Positions 33,705-42,181 of a stretch of DNA of 64,000 nt are shown here, piece after piece. The stretch covers positions 1 through 64,000 of the forward strand of contig CALMSL010000013.1 in assembly GCA_937872445.1 (NCBI GenBank), given 5' to 3'. The stretch's first letter is position 1, and each line of letters begins with the position of its first letter. The notes under the pieces were generated by a model. It had not been told where the DNA came from, ran no database searches, and saw only the letters and a program-made list of their open reading frames with translations. A program made the position numbers and the translations under genes. This DNA comes from an uncultured Microbacteriaceae bacterium. Its GTDB lineage: Bacteria; Actinomycetota; Actinomycetes; Actinomycetales; Microbacteriaceae.

Positions 33705-34789
33705 ATCGACTTCCCCTTCGCCAGCTCCGCCTGCGTGGCGATTTCACGTCTCATCGTCTTGTCGAGCCTGTCGCCCTTGCGCCGATCCCGGAGGACGTAG
33801 CGCTGCAGAAGGGTCAGCGCGACGATCAGCAGGAAGAGCAGGAACGCCATCGCCGCCCCTTCGCCCCAGTTGAGGCCCTTGAACGAGGTCTGATACGAGA
33901 GGTAGGCAGGCGTGAGGAGCGTCTTCCCCGGTGCCCCGCCGCCGGTCAGGTAAATCTGGTCGAACAATTGCCACGTGCCGATGAGCCCGAGCGTGATCAC
34001 GGTGAACAGCGTCGGTTTCAGCATGGGCAGGGTGATGGAGAAAAATTTTCGGAACGGACCGGTGCCGTCCATGAGCGCCGCCTCGTCAATCTCCGAACCG
34101 ATGCTCTGCAGGCCGGCGAGGAAGATCAGCATGAACGTGCCCGAGGTCGTGAAAATCGCGAGGGTAATGAGCATGCACATGGCCACGGACGGACCAGCCA
34201 ACCACTCCCACCAACTGATCCCGAGCGGCCCGGCTGCCGCCAACGGTGCGGGAGCCGAGTTCACGCCGAAAAGTTTGAGGAAATTGTGGATCACGCCGCT
34301 GGGGTCCGCCAGCCAATTCGGGCCGTTGATCCCCAGCCAGCCGAGAAGGGCGTTGATCGCGCCGGACGCCGAAAACAGGAAGATGAAAATTCCGGTGATG
34401 GCGATCGAACTCGTCACCGAGGGGAAGTAGAACGCGGTGCGGAAGAACCCCCGCGCTTTCAGGATGCGCCGATTCACCTGGACGGCCAGGAACAGCGCGA
34501 GCGCCGTCTGCAGCGGCACCACGAGAATCACGTAGTAGAAGTTGTTGCGGATCGACGTGCCGAAGTCGCGTTGCGACAGCCCTGGGTCGACCAACAGCTT
34601 CTCGTAGTTCTTCGTTCCGACGAAGCTCGTGTTGCCGCTGAGCGGTGACCCTAGGCCGTTCCAGTCGCTGAAGCTGACCCACAGGGCGAGCAGGATCGGC
34701 AGTACGAGGAACAGTCCGATGATGATGAGCGCGGGCGAAATGAACAGCCAGCCCCGGCTGGCCTCCCCACCGCGAATTCCCTTCGCCAT
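33701..34789 (-). CDS. Carbohydrate ABC transporter permease (MalF/UgpA type)
   Basis: 362 residues, longer than the roughly 290-310 typical because of an extended extracytoplasmic loop (about residues 130-190, rich in Pro, Ala, Gly) between helices 3 and 4 and a basic C-terminal tail. Eight or fewer helices; the EAA loop is DEAALMDGTGPFRKFFSITLPMLKPTL. Starts at ATG with AGGGAG upstream. It forms the membrane heterodimer with the MalG-type partner. A strong stem-loop lies between it and the binding-protein gene. Confidence 0.92.
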   Translation of the reverse strand: MAKGIRGGEASRGWLFISPALIIIGLFLVLPILLALWVSFSDWNGLGSPLSGNTSFVGTKNYEKLLVDPGLSQRDFGTSIRNNFYYVILVVPLQTALALFLAVQVNRRILKARGFFRTAFYFPSVTSSIAITGIFIFLFSASGAINALLGWLGINGPNWLADPSGVIHNFLKLFGVNSAPAPLAAAGPLGISWWEWLAGPSVAMCMLITLAIFTTSGTFMLIFLAGLQSIGSEIDEAALMDGTGPFRKFFSITLPMLKPTLFTVITLGLIGTWQLFDQIYLTGGGAPGKTLLTPAYLSYQTSFKGLNWGEGAAMAFLLFLLIVALTLLQRYVLRDRRKGDRLDKTMRREIATQAELAKGKSI

Positions 34790-34808
34790 GTTCTGCTCCC
34801 TGGGATGT

Positions 34809-34847
34809 TCGGTCCGGATGCCGCTCAGGTAGCGGCATCCGGACCGA
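34809..34847 (-). terminator. Perfect stem-loop after the oligosaccharide-binding-protein gene
   Basis: TCGGTCCGGATGCCGCT and AGCGGCATCCGGACCGA form a perfect 17-base-pair stem around a five-base loop between the binding-protein stop (34852) and the MalF-type start (34789). No U-tract follows. As with the structure at 8385, the position predicts differential expression: abundant binding protein, less permease. Confidence 0.75.
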
Positions 34848-34851
34848 GGTG

Positions 34852-36087
34852 CTACTTCGAGTTAGCCTGATCCAGCGCCGCCTGCAGTGTTGTCTGCAGA
34901 GAAGCGAGGATAGCCTTCGCGTCTCCTCCGATCAGGTTCGCAAGCTGCGAGTTGAAGTCGGAGATGACCGTTGCCGAGCCGGCGAAGTTCACCGGGCTCA
35001 CCGCGTAGTCATTGCTCTTCACGAAGGAGGCGTTCTCCGGGAACTTCGTCGCGTACTGCTTCGCCGCGGACTCGGTCGAGGGGATCACGCCGAAGGCGTC
35101 CGCGAACTTCAGCTGCTGCTCGTCGCTGGTCAGGAACTTCACCAGATCCACCGCGGCAGCGGTCGTCTTCGAGCCTGCCGGGATGCCCCAGCAGTTCGTG
35201 AACGTGAACGTCGACTTTCCGCCCGGCCCTGCCGGCAGTTCGACCGCCTGGTAGTGCGTGTCGGGGAAGTCGCCCTTGATGCCCTTGATCCACGGTCCCT
35301 CGATGACCATTGCCGCCGCGCCCTTGCCGAGAGCTTCACCGGACCAGCCGGAATTGATCTCGGACGGGAACTTCAGCACGCCGTCATCGTGGAGTTTCTG
35401 GATCTCCTTCAACCCGGCAAGGTTCTCCGGAGTGTCGGCCGTCACCGTCTTGCCGTCGGAGCTCACGAGCGACCCGCCGGCCTGGCTCATGAAGACGCCG
35501 ACCCGAGCGTACTCGAGCCCGAAGGAAAGCCCGGCGACCTTGTCGGTCGTGAGCTTCTTCGCCACCGACTCGAGCCCTGCCCAGTCCTTCGGGTAGTCCG
35601 CATCGGTGAGGCCAGCAGCCTTCCACATGTCCGTGTTGATGATGAGGCCGAGCGTGGAGAAGTCCTTCGGGGCACACGTGAACGTACCCTTGTAGGTGAA
35701 CGTGTCCTTGAGCGACGGGTAGAAGTCGCCCGCGTTCGGCAGGTCCTTCGCGTACGCGTCAAGGTACTTGTTCTGCGCGTAGGTTCCGAACTGGTCCCAG
35801 CCCATGTAGAAGATGTCCGGAGGCGTGCCGCCGGCAAATCCCTGGCTGAGCTGTTGCGTGAGGTCGCTCGCGGCGACCACTTCGACGGTGTTTCCGCTCG
35901 TCTTTGCCCACGCATTCGCCGCCGCCTGGACCGCGTTCGTCTCCGCGTCGCCGCTGGAGCCGATCAGCATCGTGAGTTTCTGACCGGTGGTGACGCCGGG
36001 GGTTGTCGTCCCCCCGGAGGAGCAGGCAGCAAGACCCGCGACGAGGGCGACCGCCGCGAGGCCGGCGCCCAGTTTCTTCGTGTTCAT
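34852..36087 (-). CDS. Carbohydrate ABC transporter substrate-binding lipoprotein
   Basis: 411 residues from the ATG at 36087. Lipoprotein signal: MNTKKLGAGLAAVALVAGLAAC, with the lipobox GLAAC, then SSGGTTTP linker. The body is a family 1 solute-binding protein (MalE/UgpB-like), with the typical FAGGTPPDIFYMGWDQFG near residue 80, GKGAAAMVIEGPWIKG near 245 and FLTSDEQQLKFADAFGVIPS near 315. Its ribosome-binding site (AAAGGTAGGA) overlaps the stop codon of the LacI gene, so it is coupled to the regulator. The sugar is probably a di- or oligosaccharide, in keeping with the divergent debranching-like enzyme. Confidence 0.9.
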   Translation of the reverse strand: MNTKKLGAGLAAVALVAGLAACSSGGTTTPGVTTGQKLTMLIGSSGDAETNAVQAAANAWAKTSGNTVEVVAASDLTQQLSQGFAGGTPPDIFYMGWDQFGTYAQNKYLDAYAKDLPNAGDFYPSLKDTFTYKGTFTCAPKDFSTLGLIINTDMWKAAGLTDADYPKDWAGLESVAKKLTTDKVAGLSFGLEYARVGVFMSQAGGSLVSSDGKTVTADTPENLAGLKEIQKLHDDGVLKFPSEINSGWSGEALGKGAAAMVIEGPWIKGIKGDFPDTHYQAVELPAGPGGKSTFTFTNCWGIPAGSKTTAAAVDLVKFLTSDEQQLKFADAFGVIPSTESAAKQYATKFPENASFVKSNDYAVSPVNFAGSATVISDFNSQLANLIGGDAKAILASLQTTLQAALDQANSK

Positions 36088-36094
36088 AGTTGTC

Positions 36095-37192
36095 CTACCT
36101 TTCATTGTGATTGCCGGCCACAGGGGACCCGGAAGTCTCGACGCGCGCCAATTGTGTTGGGGTACGCGCGACGAGAGTTGGTGTGAGCAGCCGATACAGC
36201 GGGTCGGTTGCCGAGTGGATGCGAGAGACGATGGTGCTGCCGGATGTCCCGAACAGCAGTTCGAGTGCGCTTTGGGCGACAAGGTCGAGCGGCTGGTCCA
36301 CACTCGACAAGCCCACGGCAGCGGCGACGGGCGTGTTGTCGTATCCGATGACGGTAAGCTCTCCCCGGCCGATTCTCGCCGCCGCCATCATCGCGCCGAG
36401 CGCGAGGGAGTCGCTTGCGCAGACCAGGGCGTCCGGTGGGGTGGGCAGCCCGAGGAGGTGCAGCGCGGCAGCGTTTCCCTGAGGCACGCCGTCCACGACC
36501 GCGAGCGAGAGCGCGTCCAGCTCCGCACCGTCGAGCCCGAGGTGCTGTGCGGACTCTGCGGCCCAGCCTGCTCTGCGTTCGAGCGCCGTCGTGGATTCGT
36601 CGGCGAAGCCGATGTAGCCGACCCGGCGCGCGCCTCCGGCGATCGCATGGCTCGTCGCCTGCTGCGCGCCGCTGAAGCCATCGACGTCGACCCAGGGGTG
36701 AATGGGGTCGCCACGATCGTCCGCGCCCGATGGCCGGCCGAACGTGACGAAGGGGAAGTCATGCTCAAGCAGCCAGGCCGTGCGAGGGTCGTCGTGCACG
36801 GTTGAGGTCAGAACGAACGCGTCGACATCCGCACCGTCGCGAAGCCGACTGAATTCGTCGATCTCGCCGTCCGGGCCCTGCGCCGTGAACAGCATGATGC
36901 GCAGATCGCGTTCTGCGGCCTGCTCGGTGAGCGCGTGCAGGAATCGGTCCAGGAGCGACCCGGAGATCCCGTTGGTCATCGGGTCGAGGCGAACCCCGAT
37001 GGTGGAGGACTTTCTCGTGCGCAAACGCCGCGCTGAGGCGTGCGGGCGGTAACCGAGTTCCGCGATTGCCGCCTTCACCCTGGTCATCGTGTCGGGCTTC
37101 ACGATTTGCGGCGAGTTGAGGACGTTGGAGACGGTTTGCCGGGAGACACCGGCGGCCCGCGCAACATCCTCCACCGTGGGGAGCTGTCCCAT
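36095..37192 (-). CDS. LacI family transcriptional regulator
   Basis: 365 residues. The N-terminal helix-turn-helix and hinge helix are VEDVARAAGVSRQTVSNVLNS... and ...RVKAAIAELGYRPHASARRLRTRKS. The C-terminal two-thirds is the periplasmic-binding-like sensor, with DAFVLTSTVHDDPR and PDALVCASDSLALGAMMAA. The ATG has GAGGAGG upstream. It heads the operon for the oligosaccharide importer and is divergent from the debranching-like gene. The intergenic region carries two copies of a CG-centred palindrome of LacI type, so it most likely represses both directions until its sugar binds. Confidence 0.92.
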   Translation of the reverse strand: MGQLPTVEDVARAAGVSRQTVSNVLNSPQIVKPDTMTRVKAAIAELGYRPHASARRLRTRKSSTIGVRLDPMTNGISGSLLDRFLHALTEQAAERDLRIMLFTAQGPDGEIDEFSRLRDGADVDAFVLTSTVHDDPRTAWLLEHDFPFVTFGRPSGADDRGDPIHPWVDVDGFSGAQQATSHAIAGGARRVGYIGFADESTTALERRAGWAAESAQHLGLDGAELDALSLAVVDGVPQGNAAALHLLGLPTPPDALVCASDSLALGAMMAAARIGRGELTVIGYDNTPVAAAVGLSSVDQPLDLVAQSALELLFGTSGSTIVSRIHSATDPLYRLLTPTLVARTPTQLARVETSGSPVAGNHNER

Positions 37193-37214
37193 TGCGCCTC
37201 CTCATCCTTGAGAT

Positions 37215-37226
37215 TTGATCGTTCAA
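37215..37226. promoter_or_regulatory. LacI-type operator O1
   Basis: TTGATCGTTCAA, a CG-centred dyad with TTGA/TCAA arms, lies 23 bases upstream of the lacI start. An identical word occurs 57 bases away at 37272. Confidence 0.75.
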
Positions 37227-37271
37227 GTCATCGCGTCGACGGGGGAACCGTCATTTCAGCGTGGATTTTGT

Positions 37272-37300
37272 TTGATCGTTCAAATTCTTGGTGTTACATT
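37272..37300 (+). promoter_or_regulatory. LacI-type operator O2 overlapping the debranching-gene promoter
   Basis: The second TTGATCGTTCAA (37272-37283) is flanked by T and A to give a slightly longer dyad. Its first half can serve as a -35 (TTGATC), with TACATT (37295-37300) as -10 at a 17-base spacing, firing toward the debranching-like gene. A repressor bound here would block that promoter directly, and pairing with O1 could loop the 57-base spacer. Confidence 0.65.
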
Positions 37301-37389
37301 ACCTCAAGCGAGTCGAAAGTCAATGACTTTTCTGCCAGAGACGGTTGACCGACAACCACACGACACGAGCGAGGAGCAGCGAAAGTCGC

Positions 37390-39432
37390 ATGTCAGCACC
37401 GTTGCAGCCCCTTCTCCACAACGAACTTGTCGTGCTTCGAGCCCCCACCCAGGCGTGGTCCTCGCGCGACGGCTCCCTCGGCACCGCTCCCATCCATGGG
37501 CTCTACTTCTCGGATGTTCGGGTGATCTCGCGCCTGGCCGCGCAGGTCGGGGGCGCCGACGGCGAACACATCGCGACCGAGATTCTCGGCGCCGACTCCA
37601 TGACGTTCGTCACGCTGCTGCGCCATCTCGATGATCGCGCCGCAGACCCCAAAGTGCGCCTCAATCACACCCGGACGGCGACCGCGACCACCATCCGCGA
37701 AACCCTCACGGTGTCGTCGCACCTCGACACGCCCATCACGACGGATGCCGTGGTCACCCTCGCCGCCGATCTCAGCGAAATGGACGGGGTCAAGGCTGGC
37801 ATCGGCGAACCGGCCAGACCGTCCGTCGACGTGCTCGGCACTTCCGCAACGTGGTCGAACAGCTCGGTGCACGCTCGGCTGGACGCTCCCGGTTCCCTCG
37901 TGCAGGTGTCCGAGGAACGAATCGAGCTTTCCTGGCCCCTGGAGGTTCCACCGCACGGCGAAGCCAGCGTGACCTGGACGATCACGGCTTCGGACGAGCA
38001 GGCCGTGGTCATCGGGGTCGAGTCGCCACCACGCTGGTCGATGCCGGTCGTCGACGCCGATGACGACCGGCTGCCTCGCTGGCTCGACACCGCCCTCGGT
38101 GATCTGGACGCGCTGCGCATGGCCACGGTCGCCGAACCCGACCTCGTGTTCCTCGCCGCCGGTGCACCCTGGTTCTTCACGCTGTTCGGGCGGGATTCCC
38201 TCTGGGCCGCACGATTCATGCTTCCCCTCGGAACCGAACTCGCGCACGACACCCTGCGCGTGCTCGGCGGGCTGCAGGGAACCGATGACGTCGCGGCGAG
38301 CGCCGAGCAGCCGGGCAAGATCATGCACGAATTGCGCAGGGAAACCCTGCACATTCCGGATGAGGCGATTGCGCTTCCCCCGCTCTACTACGGCACCGTC
38401 GATGCCACGGCACTGTGGGTGTGCCTCCTGCACGACGCCTGGCGGTGGGGGCTCGCCGACGAGCACGTACGCGAACTTCTGCCGAACCTCGTCGCTGCGC
38501 TCGGCTGGATGCGCGACTACGGCGATGCGGACGGCGACGGCCTGCTCGAATACATCGACCACACCGGGCACGGCCTCGCGAACCAGGGCTGGAAGGACTC
38601 GGGCGACTCCGTGCAGTGGCGCAGCGGCGCGCTCGCCGAGGGCCCCATCGCGCTGTGCGAAGTTCAGGCTTACGCGTACGAAGCGGCGACGCACGGCGCA
38701 GACCTGCTCGAGCACTTCGGACTCGACGGCGCGGCGCAGTGGCGCGCCTGGGCATCCGCGCTCAAGGCGAAGTTCCACGAGACGTTTTGGATCGCGTCCC
38801 CGGACGGCGACTACCCCGCGATTGCGCTGGATGCAGCGAAGCGGCCGGTCGACACGGTCACCAGCAACCTCGGCCACCTGCTCGGCACCGGGCTTCTCGA
38901 CGAGCGGCAGGCCGGGCTCGTCGCGCGGCGGCTCGTGTCGCCTGAGCTGAATTCGGGATTCGGGCTGCGAACCATGTCCACCGATTCCACCGGATACTGG
39001 CCACTGAGTTACCACGGAGGCAGCGTCTGGACGCACGACACCGCGATCGCCATCGCGGGGCTGGTACGCGAAGGGCACGCAGCTCAGGCCTCATCCCTGA
39101 TCTCCGGGCTCCTTTCGGCGGCGAACGGATTCGACTTCCGGATGCCCGAGCTCCACTCCGGGGACACGGCGACGCGACTGGCCGTCCCGGTCCCGTATCC
39201 GGCGGCATGCCGCCCGCAGGCGTGGTCGGCCGCCGCGGCCGTCTCCGTACTCTCCAGCATTCTCGGCCTCGAGGCGAACGCCCAGGAGGAGGTCCTGCGC
39301 GTTTCGCCGTCGGGGATGGTCGGCCTCCTCAACGTTTCCGGAATCCGGTTCCGGGGCTCGCCGGTGTCCATCCGGGTCACTCCGGACGGGGAGGTTGCTG
39401 CGGCGTCCGGCGCCACCATCGACGTGCGGTGA
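37390..39432 (+). CDS. Glycogen-debranching-type glycosidase, (alpha/alpha)6 barrel
   Basis: 680 residues from ATG 37390 (GAGGAG about 13 bases upstream; an in-frame TTG at 37345 is possible). Residues about 8-200 form the beta-rich GDE_N_bis domain (LRAPTQAWSSRDGSLGTAPIHGLYFSDVRVI). The catalytic toroid follows, with WFFTLFGRDSLWAARFML near 265 and NQGWKDSGDSVQW near 400, the region carrying the acid/base residues in amylo-1,6-glucosidase-like enzymes. No signal peptide, so it acts on imported or internal oligosaccharides. Divergence from the LacI-controlled importer suggests it processes the imported sugar. True bond specificity is unknown. Confidence 0.83.
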   Translation: MSAPLQPLLHNELVVLRAPTQAWSSRDGSLGTAPIHGLYFSDVRVISRLAAQVGGADGEHIATEILGADSMTFVTLLRHLDDRAADPKVRLNHTRTATATTIRETLTVSSHLDTPITTDAVVTLAADLSEMDGVKAGIGEPARPSVDVLGTSATWSNSSVHARLDAPGSLVQVSEERIELSWPLEVPPHGEASVTWTITASDEQAVVIGVESPPRWSMPVVDADDDRLPRWLDTALGDLDALRMATVAEPDLVFLAAGAPWFFTLFGRDSLWAARFMLPLGTELAHDTLRVLGGLQGTDDVAASAEQPGKIMHELRRETLHIPDEAIALPPLYYGTVDATALWVCLLHDAWRWGLADEHVRELLPNLVAALGWMRDYGDADGDGLLEYIDHTGHGLANQGWKDSGDSVQWRSGALAEGPIALCEVQAYAYEAATHGADLLEHFGLDGAAQWRAWASALKAKFHETFWIASPDGDYPAIALDAAKRPVDTVTSNLGHLLGTGLLDERQAGLVARRLVSPELNSGFGLRTMSTDSTGYWPLSYHGGSVWTHDTAIAIAGLVREGHAAQASSLISGLLSAANGFDFRMPELHSGDTATRLAVPVPYPAACRPQAWSAAAAVSVLSSILGLEANAQEEVLRVSPSGMVGLLNVSGIRFRGSPVSIRVTPDGEVAAASGATIDVR

Positions 39433-39485
39433 CACCGCCGCCAACTCGGTGATCATTCTGGCGATCCGGCGGCTAGATTCGAGTC

Positions 39486-40703
39486 ATGAGCTATGACATC
39501 GACGCGGTTCGCGCAGACTTCCCCGCACTCGTGAACGGATCCGCCCACTTCGACGGCCCGGGCGGAACCCAAACTCCGCGGCAGGTGATCGACGCGATCT
39601 CCGCGACGCTGAGCTCGCCCCTCTCGAACCGCGGGACCGTGACGGCAGGCGAAGCGAACGCCGAGAAGACGGTCGCGGATGCCAGGGCGGCCATCGCGGA
39701 CCTCGTCGGCGGCGAGGCGGGCGGCGTCGTCTTCGGCCGGAGCGCAACCCAGCTCTGCTACGACTTCTCGCGGTGGCTCTCGCGGTCGTGGACAGCGGGG
39801 GACGAAGTCGTCGTTACCCGCCTTGACCACGACTCGAACGTCCGCCCGTGGGTGCAGGCGGCCGAACGCGCGGGTGCCACCGTGCGCTGGCTCGACTTCG
39901 ACCCGGCAACTTCCGAGCTCGACGACATCGGCACCGTCCTGTCCGACCGAACGAAACTCGTCGCCGTGACCGCCGCATCCAACCTCATCGGCACGAAGCC
40001 GCCGGTCGCCTCGATCGCCGCGCAGGCACACTCCGCCGGCGCTGTGGTCTATGTGGACGGCGTGCACTTCACCGCACATGCCGCGGCGGACATGAACGCG
40101 CTCGGCGCCGACTTCTACTCGTGCTCGCCGTACAAGTTCCTGGGCCCGCACCTCGGCGCGCTCACCGCCTCGCCGGCGATGCTCGAGTCACTCCAGCCCG
40201 ACAAGCTGCTCCCGTCCACCAACGAGGTGCCCGAACGGTTCGAGTTCGGAACGCTTCCCTACGAGTTCCTGGCCGGGGTGGCCGCGGCGGTCGACTACCT
40301 GTCGACGATCGGCGGTGAGCGCGGGGGAGCGAAGCCCGCGGGTGCGCCTCGCCGCGGCCAACTCGTCGACGCGTTCTCGCGCCTCGAAGAACACGAGGAT
40401 GCGCTGCTGGCTCGACTGGAGAGCGGTCTCGCGGAGCTGCCCGGAGTTGTGGTGCATTCCCGCGCGGCACATCGCACGCCGACGCTCCTGCTCACGTTCG
40501 CCAGTCGGGACGTGTCGGACGCCACTCGCTTTCTCGCCGCCCGCGGCGTGGACGCGCCGTCGTCGAACTTCTACGCGCTGGAGGCGAGTCGGCGGCTCGG
40601 GCTCGCCGACGACGGCGGTCTGCGGGTCGGCCTCGCCCCGTACACGAACAGCGACGACGTGGACAGGCTGCTCGCCGGCCTCGCGGAATTCCTCTCGGCG
40701 TGA
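39486..40703 (+). CDS. Class V aminotransferase, cysteine desulfurase-like
   Basis: 405 residues, fold type I PLP enzyme. The PLP lysine lies in YSCSPYKFLGPHLG (near residue 220), the PLP Asp-x-x-His in VYVDGVHFTAHAA (near 190), and the N-terminal NGSAHFDGPGGTQTP is the substrate loop of the cysteine-desulfurase-like subgroup (related to CsdA/YcbU). A conserved active-site cysteine loop like that of true IscS/SufS is not evident, so desulfurase activity should not be assumed. Single gene; its stop is nine bases from that of the convergent flavoprotein. Confidence 0.85.
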   Translation: MSYDIDAVRADFPALVNGSAHFDGPGGTQTPRQVIDAISATLSSPLSNRGTVTAGEANAEKTVADARAAIADLVGGEAGGVVFGRSATQLCYDFSRWLSRSWTAGDEVVVTRLDHDSNVRPWVQAAERAGATVRWLDFDPATSELDDIGTVLSDRTKLVAVTAASNLIGTKPPVASIAAQAHSAGAVVYVDGVHFTAHAAADMNALGADFYSCSPYKFLGPHLGALTASPAMLESLQPDKLLPSTNEVPERFEFGTLPYEFLAGVAAAVDYLSTIGGERGGAKPAGAPRRGQLVDAFSRLEEHEDALLARLESGLAELPGVVVHSRAAHRTPTLLLTFASRDVSDATRFLAARGVDAPSSNFYALEASRRLGLADDGGLRVGLAPYTNSDDVDRLLAGLAEFLSA

Positions 40704-40712
40704 GCGGATCCG

Positions 40713-41810
40713 TCAGAGGTTGCTGAGGGTCGCAATCACCTGACGGGCAATCTGGCGCCCCGCACGATTCGCGCCGATCGTGCTCGCCTGCGGTCCATAC
40801 CCGGCAAAGAATATTCGGCTGTCCTTCCAGGACGAACCATCGCCGACGGTGACGCCGCCCTCCTTCTCGCGCAGCTTGAGCGGCGCGAGGTGCCGCAGCT
40901 CCGGCCGGAACCCCGTGGACCACAGAATCGCATCCGCTTTCTGGAATGTTCCGTCCTCCCACCGCACGCCGTCCGGCTCGATGGAGGCGAACATCGGCTT
41001 CGCGACGAGAAGGCCCCGGTCGATCGCCGCCTGGATGCGACGCGTGCGCGGAACCCCGGTGCCGCTCACGATGCTGGGAAGCGCCCGCCCGGCCCTCGCC
41101 GCCTCATCCTGTTTGGCCACCGATGATTCGCGGGCCTCAAGGTTCAACTCGCTCTCGTCGAGGAACTCGATCGGTCGCCGGCTCACCCACGCGACCTCCG
41201 CCCCGACATCCTCCAGCTCGAGGAGAAAACCGATTGCGGAGGTTCCGCCGCCGACCACGACCACCTTCTTGCCGCGGAACTCCTCCGCGGAGGTGTAATC
41301 ACTCGTGTGCACGTGCCGTCCCGCAAACGAATCGAGCCCCGGATACCACGGGATGAACGGTGACCCCCACGTGCCGGTCGCATTCACGAGCACGTCGGTG
41401 AGGAGTTCGTGGCGTGCGCCCTGGCCATCCGTGTACTCGACGGCGAGATCCAGTCCGCGGTTGGACACCGAACGCACGTTCGCGGGTCGCACGATCCGCA
41501 GGTCATAAAACTCCTCGTATTGCCGGTAGAAATCGGCGACGACCTCCTTTGCCGGCAGCGTCCGGTCCGCGTTCTCGAAAGAGATTCCGAGCGCGTCCAT
41601 GCCGGGCAAATCGTTGATGCGGTGCGCTGAACCCACGCGCAGCGCCTCCCAGCGAAGCTGCCATGCGCCACCGGTACCCGGCCCGCGATCGAACGCGACA
41701 AAGTCCGTCCCGGGCTCCAGTCCCAGCCGCTTCAGGTAGAACGACACGGAAAGCCCCGCCTGCCCACCACCGATCACGACGACCGAAGGGTGGGAAGGAG
41801 TGACGCTCAC
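40713..41810 (-). CDS. FAD/NAD(P)H-dependent oxidoreductase (flavin monooxygenase-like)
   Basis: 365 residues, two Rossmann nucleotide-binding motifs: VVVIGGGQAGLSVSFYL at the N-terminus for FAD and KKVVVVGGGTSAIGFLLEL near residue 180 for NAD(P)H. The arrangement matches the CzcO/YpdA-type NAD(P)-binding oxidoreductases, which include small flavin monooxygenases and bacillithiol/mycothiol disulfide reductases. GTWGSPFIPWYPGLDSF is typical of the monooxygenase branch. The substrate is unknown. It is divergent from DUF3073. Confidence 0.85.
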   Translation of the reverse strand: MSVTPSHPSVVVIGGGQAGLSVSFYLKRLGLEPGTDFVAFDRGPGTGGAWQLRWEALRVGSAHRINDLPGMDALGISFENADRTLPAKEVVADFYRQYEEFYDLRIVRPANVRSVSNRGLDLAVEYTDGQGARHELLTDVLVNATGTWGSPFIPWYPGLDSFAGRHVHTSDYTSAEEFRGKKVVVVGGGTSAIGFLLELEDVGAEVAWVSRRPIEFLDESELNLEARESSVAKQDEAARAGRALPSIVSGTGVPRTRRIQAAIDRGLLVAKPMFASIEPDGVRWEDGTFQKADAILWSTGFRPELRHLAPLKLREKEGGVTVGDGSSWKDSRIFFAGYGPQASTIGANRAGRQIARQVIATLSNL

Positions 41811-41952
41811 ACCGTTACGTTACTCGGACTCCGACAGGGCACCGCCATGTACCGGCCTCATGCTAAAGTTGGCAGTTAGTTTTGCAATCCTTGTAGGCGA
41901 GTTCTGAGCACCATCGTGTGTACTCAGTCTGGAATCGTAAAGGGGGTAACCC

Positions 41953-42144
41953 GTGGGACGTGGTCGCCAGAAGGCAAAGCACACCAAGGTTGCCAGAGAG
42001 CTGAAGTATTTCAGCCCGAACACCAACTACGACGCGCTCGAGCGCGAGCTCACCCATGCCGAACAGAACGAGGCGATGGAGAAGTGGCCCGAATACAGCC
42101 ACGCCGGTGAGGACACCGAGCAGGGCGGCGGCACGCGCGCCTGA
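41953..42144 (+). CDS. DUF3073 small protein
   Basis: 63 residues starting MGRGRQKAKHTKVARELKYFSPNTNY, the signature of DUF3073, a small actinobacterial family of unknown function that commonly sits next to purM. The start is GTG. The N-terminus is strongly basic, the C-terminus acidic and Gly-rich, suggesting nucleic-acid binding, but that is speculative. It converges on purM with 37 bases between the stops. Confidence 0.9.
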   Translation: MGRGRQKAKHTKVARELKYFSPNTNYDALERELTHAEQNEAMEKWPEYSHAGEDTEQGGGTRA

Positions 42145-42181
42145 CTTGAGGCTCTCGCGGCTGTTCGCGGCATGACTGCCG

